Shown here in pieces: positions 15,172-22,938 of a stretch of DNA of 52,362 nucleotides. The notes below the pieces were generated by a model. That model searched no databases. It was not told the DNA's origin and worked only from the letters and a program-made list of their open reading frames with translations. A program made the position numbers and the translations under genes. Each line of letters opens with the position of its first letter. The first letter of the stretch is position 1. This DNA is from a virus, in IMG/VR virus record IMGVR_UViG_3300043673_000008, positions 1 to 52,362 of that record. One strand, given 5' to 3'.

Positions 15172-15644
15172 TGTATGCCACGATCTCCGATGTCTTCAAG
15201 CGCTACCCGCTGGTCGAGAACGTCGTCGGCGCGGGCGTCGATCAGGTCGGCAGCGTGGACGTGTCGTCTGTCTATATCGCGGATAGCGAGAGCATCGTGA
15301 ATGCTTACCTCTCGCGCCGCTATGTTCTGCCGTTAACAATCGAGCCGATCCTGACGTGGATCACAAGCGACATTGCAATTTACAGGCTGTTCGAGGACAA
15401 GCTGCCGCGCTTCCCCGATGCGATCGAGAAGCGTTATACGGCGGCTATGTCGATGTTGAGCAACATCCAGCTTGGTAAGATTGACCTGACGCTCTCGTTG
15501 CAGCAGGTCACTAGCGGCGGCGATCAGGATGCCTGGACCAGCGCCTCAAGCTGGGTCGGGCCGGTCTTCCAGCCCGCCGAGAGCATCACCAATGTCCAGT
15601 GTATCCACGATCCGTTTATGTGGACCGATCGCAGGAGCTTCTAA
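15171..15644 (+). CDS. Head-tail connector, DUF1320 / Mu gp36-like
   Basis: The ATG at 15171 overlaps the previous TGA (TGATG). The 157-aa protein starts Y-A-T-I-S-D-V-F-K-R-Y, has a predicted helix with Y-L-S-R-R-Y-V-L-P-L near residue 45 and D-I-A-I-Y-R-L near 67, which is the DUF1320 pattern. These proteins form the ring between portal and tail. Neighbouring gpG-like and terminator-like genes agree. Confidence 0.75.
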   Translation: MYATISDVFKRYPLVENVVGAGVDQVGSVDVSSVYIADSESIVNAYLSRRYVLPLTIEPILTWITSDIAIYRLFEDKLPRFPDAIEKRYTAAMSMLSNIQLGKIDLTLSLQQVTSGGDQDAWTSASSWVGPVFQPAESITNVQCIHDPFMWTDRRSF

Positions 15645-16249
15645 TGCCTGTGATCGAGATTAAGCTTGAAGGCTTCGACGAGCTTCTGGCGGCTACAGGG
15701 AAGCTCCCCAAGGCGATATCTTCCCAACTCCCTGCCCTGTTCCGCAGCCTTGGCGTCGCCCTGGTGGACAACGTCAAGAGCCGTATCATCAGTCGTGACG
15801 GTGGGACCTGGGCGGGCGCGTCCAAGTGGGCGCGGGCGAAGACAGGTCAAAACTTCCCGACCCTCCTGGGCGCGGAGAAGTATGTCCGCATGTCGGTCAG
15901 CGGCACCACGCTCAAGGTCTTCGGTCAGACCGGCAAGTCGTGGACCCTAACCCAGCATCACGAGGGTTTCCAGAACGAGCTTTCCAGCGCCGATGAGGAA
16001 CGTGATAGCGCCGGGCGCATTGTCCTTCAAATCAAGGACCCGGTCCCACTGAACCTTTATGCCGAATACCGCAAAAAGCGGGACGGCTCTGTCGTGCCGC
16101 GCGCCAGCGTGTTCTGCTTCGTGCCGAAGCGCGCCGGGCAGACGCCCGCCCGCCGCATCTGGCCTACCGAGGCCGAAGCCAACGAGATCGCCCAGCCGAT
16201 TGGCTCGCGGTGGCTGGAAAAGGTCAAGCAGGAAGCCGGGTTCAAATGA
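15644..16249 (+). CDS. Virion morphogenesis protein, Mu gpG-like
   Basis: The ATG at 15644 follows GCAGGAGC and overlaps the previous stop (TAATG). The sequence shows the phage virion morphogenesis family features: an N-terminal L-E-G-F-D-E-L-L helix, then S-R-D-G-G-T-W-A-G near residue 47 and a R-I-W-P-T stretch near 180. Such proteins take part in tail completion or head-tail joining. 201 aa is slightly longer than typical. Confidence 0.65.
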   Translation: MPVIEIKLEGFDELLAATGKLPKAISSQLPALFRSLGVALVDNVKSRIISRDGGTWAGASKWARAKTGQNFPTLLGAEKYVRMSVSGTTLKVFGQTGKSWTLTQHHEGFQNELSSADEERDSAGRIVLQIKDPVPLNLYAEYRKKRDGSVVPRASVFCFVPKRAGQTPARRIWPTEAEANEIAQPIGSRWLEKVKQEAGFK

Positions 16250-16695
16250 CTAACTTCGTAAATTACAAGCAAATCCTGATCGACTTCCAAACGGCACTTG
16301 CAGGGGCCACCCTGATCAATGGCTTGGTCTTGAAGAAGGTCTTTAAGAACGCGCAGGATATGGACTTCGACTACGTCAACATGCCGTTGGCGGACTGCCG
16401 CCTCAAGCACAACATCCCTTTGAATATGGCTGGGAACAGCTACTACGCCGACCTGATGGTCGAGGTTGAGATCGCCTGCTTTGACATGACCTCAAGGGAC
16501 AAATGCGCTACAATGCGCGATGATTTGACGAACGCAGTGCAGCGGTTCTTCCAGCAGAACCCTCACTTCTCGGCGTTTGTCGATACGGTCCAAATTGGGG
16601 CCTGCCAGTTCGAGACGGGGGAAACCAAGGCACAAGGCGAGTTTATCGCGGCGGCCGTCTTGGAATTCCACGTCAAACTCTATTCGGAGACATAG
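16246..16695 (+). CDS. Putative tail terminator / tail completion protein (149 aa)
   Basis: Start at ATG 16246, overlapping the preceding stop and preceded by a CAGGAAG site. Alternating hydrophobic strands and its position between the gpG-like protein and the tail tube gene match the place of tail terminator proteins, which cap the tail tube and stop its growth. No specific motif is recognised, so the role is from gene order. Confidence 0.55.
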   Translation: MTNFVNYKQILIDFQTALAGATLINGLVLKKVFKNAQDMDFDYVNMPLADCRLKHNIPLNMAGNSYYADLMVEVEIACFDMTSRDKCATMRDDLTNAVQRFFQQNPHFSAFVDTVQIGACQFETGETKAQGEFIAAAVLEFHVKLYSET

Positions 16696-16698
16696 TCA

Positions 16699-17799
16699 AT
16701 GCCCAGCGGTAACGGCGGTCAAATTGCGTTCGCGAAGGTGGCCTCGCTCTATAGCACGGTCAACACCATCAATATTTGGGCGAACTTTTCCAGCGAGACG
16801 CTGGAACACAAGCTTGCGGAACTGAGCGAGACTTCGATCAACGGTCGGCGCGATCAGCCGAACGCCTATAAGGGCATCGACAGTGGCGCGGGCGATATCG
16901 TCATCGAGCCCAACCCCAACTTCTTGGGTCACCTCCTGACTTCGTGGTATGGCAGCGCCGTCTATACGTCATCGACGGTTTGCGGCGTCACCTCCACCGG
17001 TGCCAACAGCAGCCAGTTCGCTGGGGCGCAGGTCAACTACCATCGCTTCCAACCGTCGCAGACCGCTTGGAGCGGCTTCACCTATCTGGAACCCTACAAC
17101 GTCATGGTCTATCGCGACGTGGGTTCCGCGTGGCTTTTCCAGGGATCAATCATCCCATCGCTCAAATTCGACCTCAAGGCGGGCGCGTTGCTGAAAGTGA
17201 CTGCGACCGTCATGGCGCGTCAGGTTAACCTGATCCAGCGCACCGCCGCGATCCAATCCCTCGTATCCAGTGGCGGTCGCCCGTGGGTTTGGGATCAGGC
17301 GTCTGTCGAGCTTTCGACCGACACCTCCTGCGCCAACCTCGCCGCCGCCACCAACTTCGAGGAACTGACCTTAGGCTTCGATCTCCCGCATACCGGTGTC
17401 ACGCTTCTGAATGGCACCAAGAATTACGGCGAGTTCCAGCCCTCCAACTTTCGCACGCTCAAGATCGACGGCACCATGTCGTTCCGCGATCAGGCCAGCT
17501 ATCTGACCTTCAAGGCTTACGAGGCCGTGCGCCTTCGCGCCACTCTCTTGAACGTCAATTCCCTGCTCCTGCTGGGCAATCCGGCGTCCGCCGATCAAAC
17601 CCTGTTTCAGGGCTACTTCGGTCTTCGCTTCCATGTTCCGTCGATGATCTTCACCTCTTGGTCCGCGCCGATGCCCGGCCCGAACCGGATCAGCGTGAAG
17701 TTCGCCGCCCGCGCTCAATATAGCGAGAGCGAAGGCTTCTCGTCCGTCGCGGAGCTTATCAACGTCGTAAACAGCGCGGCCTACACGACCACGTATTAA
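16699..17799 (+). CDS. Major tail tube protein
   Basis: A 366-aa, beta-rich protein with high G, S, T, N and V content. It lies right before the frameshifted assembly chaperones and the tape measure gene, the normal place of the tail tube subunit. It is longer than the 200-250 aa of many tube proteins, so it may carry an additional surface domain. It is followed by a hairpin (17811-17825). Confidence 0.7.
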   Translation: MPSGNGGQIAFAKVASLYSTVNTINIWANFSSETLEHKLAELSETSINGRRDQPNAYKGIDSGAGDIVIEPNPNFLGHLLTSWYGSAVYTSSTVCGVTSTGANSSQFAGAQVNYHRFQPSQTAWSGFTYLEPYNVMVYRDVGSAWLFQGSIIPSLKFDLKAGALLKVTATVMARQVNLIQRTAAIQSLVSSGGRPWVWDQASVELSTDTSCANLAAATNFEELTLGFDLPHTGVTLLNGTKNYGEFQPSNFRTLKIDGTMSFRDQASYLTFKAYEAVRLRATLLNVNSLLLLGNPASADQTLFQGYFGLRFHVPSMIFTSWSAPMPGPNRISVKFAARAQYSESEGFSSVAELINVVNSAAYTTTY

Positions 17800-17810
17800 A
17801 GCATCAAGTG

Positions 17811-17825
17811 GCCGCGTGGGGCGGC
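17811..17825 (+). promoter_or_regulatory. Hairpin after the tail tube gene
   Basis: GCCGC (17811-17815) pairs with GCGGC (17821-17825) around GTGGG. There is no T tract, so it is probably an mRNA 3-prime stabiliser or attenuator setting a higher level of tail tube message. The 14-nt sequence 17811-17824 recurs exactly at 43157-43170, just after the DNA polymerase gene. Confidence 0.5.
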
Positions 17826-17844
17826 TATCACCAGGGGGAATAAA

Positions 17845-18216
17845 ATGAAAGCGGGCTTTTCGCTCACCAAACGCTTTGTGCCTAGCTTCAATGGGAACAA
17901 GGACCTTCCGACTGAGCAGCAGTTGATCGCCGTACTGGCGATGCCGGAGGTGCAGGACGTGTTCGCGATCCTTGAGCGCCTCTCTGCGGCTGGCTTCAAG
18001 GCCGGTGAAGCGTCCTCGGTCTCCATGTCTCAGGCCACGCAGATCGCCAAAGAGGCCGGTCAGTTCATTCCGAAATATGTGAAGCTGGATAATGCCGAGG
18101 ACTTCTCGGTCGGCGACGTGATCAAGTATCCGCCGTACTTCCCGCTCGCCACCGAACTCCTGTTCGCGCTTGTTGACTTCGCCCAGCCGAACGAGGCCGA
18201 CGTAAAAAACTCCTAA
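17845..18216 (+). CDS. Tail assembly chaperone, upstream frame (lambda gpG analogue)
   Basis: A 123-aa protein starting behind an AGGGGGAA site. It lies between tail tube and tape measure and ends just after a slippery heptamer, which is how siphovirus tail assembly chaperones are organised. It is mainly helical and slightly acidic. Most ribosomes should stop at 18214-18216 and make this short form; a few shift into the -1 frame and make the longer fusion. These chaperones bind the tape measure protein and recruit tube subunits. Confidence 0.85.
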   Translation: MKAGFSLTKRFVPSFNGNKDLPTEQQLIAVLAMPEVQDVFAILERLSAAGFKAGEASSVSMSQATQIAKEAGQFIPKYVKLDNAEDFSVGDVIKYPPYFPLATELLFALVDFAQPNEADVKNS

Positions 18217-18241
18217 AGGCTGCCCGCTTCTGCGGCCAGCC
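18204..18241 (+). promoter_or_regulatory. Programmed -1 frameshift signal (A AAA AAC plus hairpin)
   Basis: The heptamer A AAA AAC is at 18204-18210 in the correct phase (GTA AAA AAC). After 7 nt a hairpin follows: GGCTG (18218-18222) and CCGC (18224-18227) pair with GCGG (18232-18235) and CAGCC (18237-18241), loop TTCT. Both elements and the spacing are those of a classic -1 frameshift site. Confidence 0.93.
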
Positions 18242-18479
18242 GAGTGGAGACCTGCTTATTGGAGAACTGCGCACCGCAGAACAGCGGATGGTCAGTTTCT
18301 ATGTGAGTTGGTTCAGTCGCGTCTATCAGTCAACCGAGAGCGGTTGGTCCGTCGCGCGTACTCCCGACAATAGGTCAGTCTCCGAGCAGGACGCATACTT
18401 TTGGTTTGCGCTGGAAATTATTGCGCGTGAACTGAACACAATGCGCGCCTTAGAACTCGCCAACATGCAGAGCGCCTAA
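18210..18479 (+). CDS. Tail assembly chaperone, -1 frame extension (lambda gpT analogue)
   Basis: After the -1 shift the reading frame continues as L-L-K-A-A-R-F-C-G-Q-P-S-G-D-L and runs 89 codons to 18479. The frame contains an ATG at 18288 but without a ribosome binding site, so expression as a fusion with the 17845 frame is much more likely. The C-terminal part is helical with several aromatic residues. It ends 1 nt before the tape measure start. Confidence 0.85.
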   Translation, partial: LLKAARFCGQPSGDLLIGELRTAEQRMVSFYVSWFSRVYQSTESGWSVARTPDNRSVSEQDAYFWFALEIIARELNTMRALELANMQSA

Positions 18480-18480
18480 T

Positions 18481-21054
18481 ATGGACTTGGGAATTATCGT
18501 CACTGCCTTCAACAATGCCACCGGACCTCTGAATGAGATCGACAGTGGTGTGAAGAAGCTTGGTGTTAGTTCGCAGGAAACCGCGAACCGTCTCAAGGCA
18601 ATCCAAGTCGTTATCGGCGGTATCCTGCTCGAAAAGTCCGTCGAGCTTGGAAAGGCTTTTTTAGAAGCCTCAATCTCCATTCAGAACCTTGACGCCCGTA
18701 TGGCGTCGTGGACTGGTGGCGCGCAGGCTTCCGGCGCTGTTCTCGAAGAATTCAACCGCAAGCTCGGCGCGTCAGGCGTCGGCATCGACAAGATGGGCGA
18801 CGCTTTCATTAAGCTGCGCACCGCTGGTGTCGGCGTCGATGTAGCAAAAGCCACCATCGAGAACCTTGTCAACGGTATCGCCGCAGTGGGGACGGGCGAT
18901 ATCGCAGGTAAGCTCGACGCAGCCTCGTCCGCGTTTCAGTTGTTCATTTCGCGCGGCGTCGTCGGCGGCAAGGAACTGCGTTCCATTATCACGGATACTG
19001 GCTTGACAGTCAACGAACTCGCCAAGGCGATGTTCGGCGGAACCGATGCAGTTGCAAAGTGGAACGAAGGTCTCAAGGACAAGACCATCAGCGCGACTAT
19101 GCTGATCGACGCCTTCAATAAGGCAGCCCAAGAGAAGTTTGGCGGTTTCGTCTCCCTGCTCGGCTCTACCGTTGGCGGCGCACTCAACCGGTTCAAATCT
19201 GATGTCACCCTGGCATTCGGAGAATTTGGAAAGGATAGCGGAGCCAATAATCAGCTTGCTGTTATCTTTCAAAATCTCGACACCGCCGTCGTCCAGTTCA
19301 TCAAAGATATTAAGCCGGATGACGTTAAGAAGTTCGTGATGGTTGTTGGTGATATTGCATCTGTCGCCTATCAAGCTGCGACTATGCTGGTCAATGTCGG
19401 TGCCGTTGTTCTCGGTCTCTTGGATATTGCCGCGCGTTTCACGAATTCCCTACCCAGCGGAATGAAGGACGGTCTTATTGCAGGCGTCTTCTTGGGTCCT
19501 AAATGGGGTCTTGTGGTCGGCGCTCTTGAGCAAGTTAATTCCACTATCGCCTCCACGATCCTGTCCTACGATAAGCTAATGTCGAAGGTTGGTATCACGC
19601 AATCTATTCGGGATACCCATAAGTCCGCGATCGCGGGCGACGAAAAGGATTTGGCGAGCGCCTTATCTAATCCTGCGGGAAGTCTTGCCAAGTGGGACGG
19701 GAAGGATACCAGTTCTAATGCTTCTGGCTTCGTCGCTAAGATTATCGGTACGAAAGAGCAAATCCAAAAGGTCATAGACGATAACATCAAATTGGCTAAT
19801 GAGCGGCTCAAGGTTGGTGGTATCACGCCAGACGATCAGCCGAAGAAGGATGTCTCTGGTAAAATCCGCGATGCGCGTGAAGCTTTCGCCTCGACCTTCG
19901 CGTCCGTCAGCGGCAGGGATGCGGAACTGGAAACGAAGACGGCTGGTGACACCATCGCCACTCAAATCCAAGCCATCAAGAACACCACGCAGGGCTGGGC
20001 CGACACGCTGATTAAGGCGAAGGATGCCCTACTCGCTTCCAAATTACCCCATCAAGAGATCGCTGACGACATCGCCAAGATCGGCGTTCTGCAAAAGCAA
20101 ATTAACACCGATACCGATAAGGCAATCGCGCAGGCCATCCGGCTGAATGATCTCAAGACGGATCAGTTCAATACCGAGCAGGCTTCGCTGCGTCTCCAAT
20201 TGACGCGGGAAACCGAGAAGGTTGACCTGGGAAATAACAAGTCGTCCTCCCCGACCTTCAACGCTCTGAGTAGCACTGGCGGCGGACAACTGATGGAGCA
20301 GGTTGCCCAGCAGCGGCAAGTCCTGACCGATAGCATAGCAAAATATACGGCGGATATCAGCAAGCTCACGAAAGAAGCCGTCGCTACACCGGAGAACGCT
20401 GGTCAAATTAACCAGACTATTGCGGTATATCAGCGCGCCATCGACGCTTCGCAGAAAGCTGTCAACAGCCTCACTGCCGAGAGTGCGCTCTCGACGCAGT
20501 TTTGGGGCAAGCTCGGCTCGACGATCTCAAACGATGTCGGCGGCGCGATCAGCGGGCTGATCCAGGGTACGATGACGTGGCATCAGGTCGGCATGAAACT
20601 GTTCGGCGACCTCGTCAACATGGCCGTGGAGTACATCGCCAAGCTTGCTGAAATGCAAATTTTGCAGGCCGCGATGTCTGCCGGTGGTGGCGCTGGGGGT
20701 GCGGGCGGCGGTCTCATGTCGATCATCGGCAGCATCCTCCCGATGATGGGCTTCGCCAACGGCGGCACATTCAGCGGCCATATCACTCCGTTCGCCAACG
20801 GCGGCTTAACTAATGGCCCTACCCTGTTCGGGATGATGGGCGAAGCTGGCACCGAAGCCGTCATGCCCCTGACCCGCGTTGGCGGCAAGCTAGGCGTCCA
20901 CGCCTCGGGTGGCCAGAACCAAAGCAACTACCATATCCATGTCAACGCCATCGACACTCAGAGCGGCTTGCAGTTCATTGGTCAGCATATCTCGGCGATC
21001 GACGCTGGCTTGCAGCAGAACCAATCTCTCAATCGTCGCGCGGGGAATTACTAA
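18481..21054 (+). CDS. Tail tape measure protein
   Basis: An 857-aa, mainly helical protein with long heptad-like stretches, a hydrophobic segment around residues 285-320, and a glycine-rich C-terminal region. Near the end is G-M-M-G-E-A-G-T-E-A-V-M-P-L, the conserved C-terminal motif of lambda-type tape measure proteins. It sets tail length and is ejected with the DNA. The length of 857 aa suggests a tail of about 120-130 nm by the usual 0.15 nm per residue rule (an estimate). It lies directly after the chaperones. Confidence 0.9.
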   Translation: MDLGIIVTAFNNATGPLNEIDSGVKKLGVSSQETANRLKAIQVVIGGILLEKSVELGKAFLEASISIQNLDARMASWTGGAQASGAVLEEFNRKLGASGVGIDKMGDAFIKLRTAGVGVDVAKATIENLVNGIAAVGTGDIAGKLDAASSAFQLFISRGVVGGKELRSIITDTGLTVNELAKAMFGGTDAVAKWNEGLKDKTISATMLIDAFNKAAQEKFGGFVSLLGSTVGGALNRFKSDVTLAFGEFGKDSGANNQLAVIFQNLDTAVVQFIKDIKPDDVKKFVMVVGDIASVAYQAATMLVNVGAVVLGLLDIAARFTNSLPSGMKDGLIAGVFLGPKWGLVVGALEQVNSTIASTILSYDKLMSKVGITQSIRDTHKSAIAGDEKDLASALSNPAGSLAKWDGKDTSSNASGFVAKIIGTKEQIQKVIDDNIKLANERLKVGGITPDDQPKKDVSGKIRDAREAFASTFASVSGRDAELETKTAGDTIATQIQAIKNTTQGWADTLIKAKDALLASKLPHQEIADDIAKIGVLQKQINTDTDKAIAQAIRLNDLKTDQFNTEQASLRLQLTRETEKVDLGNNKSSSPTFNALSSTGGGQLMEQVAQQRQVLTDSIAKYTADISKLTKEAVATPENAGQINQTIAVYQRAIDASQKAVNSLTAESALSTQFWGKLGSTISNDVGGAISGLIQGTMTWHQVGMKLFGDLVNMAVEYIAKLAEMQILQAAMSAGGGAGGAGGGLMSIIGSILPMMGFANGGTFSGHITPFANGGLTNGPTLFGMMGEAGTEAVMPLTRVGGKLGVHASGGQNQSNYHIHVNAIDTQSGLQFIGQHISAIDAGLQQNQSLNRRAGNY

Positions 21055-21632
21055 TGGCTCTCTTGGTATTTCCCCTACCGATCTATGCGATGATGACGCG
21101 CGAGAAGGCGTGGAACGACGACAGCAACATCTATGATAGCGGCGACGTACAGGGGTTCTCCAATTGGGTGCGCCCGCTCTATCGCTACACGATGCCGGTC
21201 TCGCTCTACAACGAGATCAGTCAGAATTCCCTATGGAATTTTTGGGACAAGGTCAAGGGGCGGATGACGCCATTCCTGATGAAGGACCCTTACGATAACG
21301 CCGTGAACTCCGCTGTCGTCGCCAATAGCGGCTTCGTGCAGGGGGGCAGTCTTTATATCTGCGACGCGGTGAACAGCTTCCCGGTGCGCGCCGACACCAC
21401 GACCATCGGCTCACTGTGGAGCGTCTTGAGCGGCTTCGTCACGCTCGGCACGCAGTTCAGCTACTCTCAGGATAGCGGCATCCTGACCGTAAACACCAAG
21501 GCTCTCAACGACGTGTGGGCCGTGCGCAGTGTCAGCTACTACAAGAAGGTGAAGTTCAACTCTCAATATACCGAGACCGCGATCATGTGGAATACCTTCG
21601 CCACCGCGCTCACCTTCATCGAGTTGCCGTAA
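21054..21632 (+). CDS. Distal tail protein, DUF2460-like (GTA gp12 analogue)
   Basis: The ATG overlaps the tape measure stop (TAATG). A 192-aa protein with the feature that a beta-rich domain carries L-W-N-F-W-D-K-V-K-G-R-M-T-P-F-L-M-K-D-P, like the F-x-x-x-x-G-R-x-x-x-F-L-x-x-D-P region of DUF2460 proteins. In gene-transfer agents this protein is the first ring below the tail tube. The following three genes continue the same GTA order. Confidence 0.65.
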   Translation: MALLVFPLPIYAMMTREKAWNDDSNIYDSGDVQGFSNWVRPLYRYTMPVSLYNEISQNSLWNFWDKVKGRMTPFLMKDPYDNAVNSAVVANSGFVQGGSLYICDAVNSFPVRADTTTIGSLWSVLSGFVTLGTQFSYSQDSGILTVNTKALNDVWAVRSVSYYKKVKFNSQYTETAIMWNTFATALTFIELP

Positions 21633-22513
21633 TGTCGGTCTATCCTCAGGTCTCGCCCAACTCCGCATATTTCACCCGTCTGCAAGGCGACACCGTCGAT
21701 CTAACGGAGCTTATCGACTTCGAGCTTCCTGGCGGCACAAGCTTCCGCTGGACGACCAGCAACCACGAAATCACATATACGCTCTCCGGCGTTCTGACGA
21801 ACTACAAGACGTTCCCAGGTATGACGCCGGGCGGCTTGCAGCAAAGCAATAACATGCAGGTCGCTGCGGTGAACTTCATCATGCAGAACACAGGGTCGGC
21901 AATCCGAGACCTCCTGCTGAATGACTTCGCCCAGGCTCGCATCAAAGTTGGTCGCGTCTTCATCAGCACGCCTGACCTCGGGCGCATGGAAGTGTACAAC
22001 GGGCAGGTCGGCGACTTCACTTATAACCGCACGCAGGTCACCGGGCAGGCGCGCAACATCTGGAAGTCGTTGAACATCCAGTGGCCCTACTACACCTATA
22101 TGAACAACTGCGTGTGGCGCTTTGGCAGCGTTGGCTGCGGGATGAACACCACGTCGCTGACAGTTGCTATCACGTCGGTCAATGTCGGATCAAGCACACA
22201 GCTTGCGATCCTCTGCGCCAGCGGGATGATCACGCGGTCCTATGCGAACGATCGCTTCGACTTCGGGCGGTTGACCGTGACGGCTGGGGTGAACAGCGGC
22301 ATCGTCCGCACCATCCGCCAGCATAGCGGCGACCTCATTACGCTGGCGAACGCCCTCCCGTTTCCAGACTTCACCGGCATCCAACTGGCCGTTTTCCCAG
22401 GTTGCCGCAAGCGCGTTCTGGAAGATTGCAAATCTCTCTACAACAATGACAAGAACTTTATGGGGTTTCCTTGGATCACCTTGACGCCCCTGCCCCGCTT
22501 CCGTGTGAAGTAA
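21632..22513 (+). CDS. Tail tip protein, DUF2163-like (GTA gp13 / lambda gpL analogue)
   Basis: ATG 21632 overlaps the previous stop (TAATG). The 293-aa protein has four C-terminal cysteines in the expected pattern: C-V-W-R-F-G-S-V-G-C-G near residue 160 and G-C-R-K-R-V-L-E-D-C near 260, followed by N-F-M-G-F-P. In the lambda gpL group these cysteines bind an iron-sulfur cluster. It sits at the tail tip between distal tail protein and hub. The 3-prime end overlaps the next gene. Confidence 0.75.
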   Translation: MSVYPQVSPNSAYFTRLQGDTVDLTELIDFELPGGTSFRWTTSNHEITYTLSGVLTNYKTFPGMTPGGLQQSNNMQVAAVNFIMQNTGSAIRDLLLNDFAQARIKVGRVFISTPDLGRMEVYNGQVGDFTYNRTQVTGQARNIWKSLNIQWPYYTYMNNCVWRFGSVGCGMNTTSLTVAITSVNVGSSTQLAILCASGMITRSYANDRFDFGRLTVTAGVNSGIVRTIRQHSGDLITLANALPFPDFTGIQLAVFPGCRKRVLEDCKSLYNNDKNFMGFPWITLTPLPRFRVK

Positions 22514-22938
22514 GCTGGCAGGACATCATCTGCAATCGCGCGATGGAATGGCTGAATACGCCATACGTTCCGCGTGCGCGCGTGCTTGGGGTCGGCATTG
22601 ATTGTGGCACCCTGCTCTATGATTGCTATGACCGCGTTGTCGGTCCTCTCGCGCCTATGCCGACGAACTACGCGGTGGATTGGGCGGCGCATTGCGATGA
22701 CGAGAAATACTTGGACTTTATCCAGCCCTATGTTAAAGAGGTTCCAGTGGTGACGCGTGGGGGCTTTACTCTTTATCATCTTGGTTTGGCATACGCGCAC
22801 GCAGCCATCTACCTTGGCGGCGGCAAGTATATTCATGCCTGGGGCAGGCAGGGCGCGGGAGCCGTGACCATCACTCCTGAACGCGTGCTGCGTCATTTGA
22901 ACCACGAACATCAACCCAAACATTTCGAGCCGAAATAA
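22471..22938 (+). CDS. NlpC/P60-like tail-tip peptidase (GTA gp14 / lambda gpK analogue)
   Basis: The start is probably TTG 22471, within the previous gene; the only later ATG (22543) would remove the first helix of the domain. The order and spacing of catalytic residues fit NlpC/P60: cysteine in G-I-D-C-G-T-L-L near residue 50 and histidine in Y-A-H-A-A-I-Y-L near 111, then a later histidine (Y-I-H-A-W). Such enzymes cleave peptidoglycan cross-links during DNA injection. The context between the gpL-like and hub genes is the standard one. Confidence 0.75.
   Translation: MDHLDAPAPLPCEVSWQDIICNRAMEWLNTPYVPRARVLGVGIDCGTLLYDCYDRVVGPLAPMPTNYAVDWAAHCDDEKYLDFIQPYVKEVPVVTRGGFTLYHLGLAYAHAAIYLGGGKYIHAWGRQGAGAVTITPERVLRHLNHEHQPKHFEPK

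Noticed and set aside
22543-22938. ATG 22543 as start of the NlpC/P60 gene
   Set aside because: It would remove the N-terminal helix that these domains normally have; TTG 22471 keeps it.
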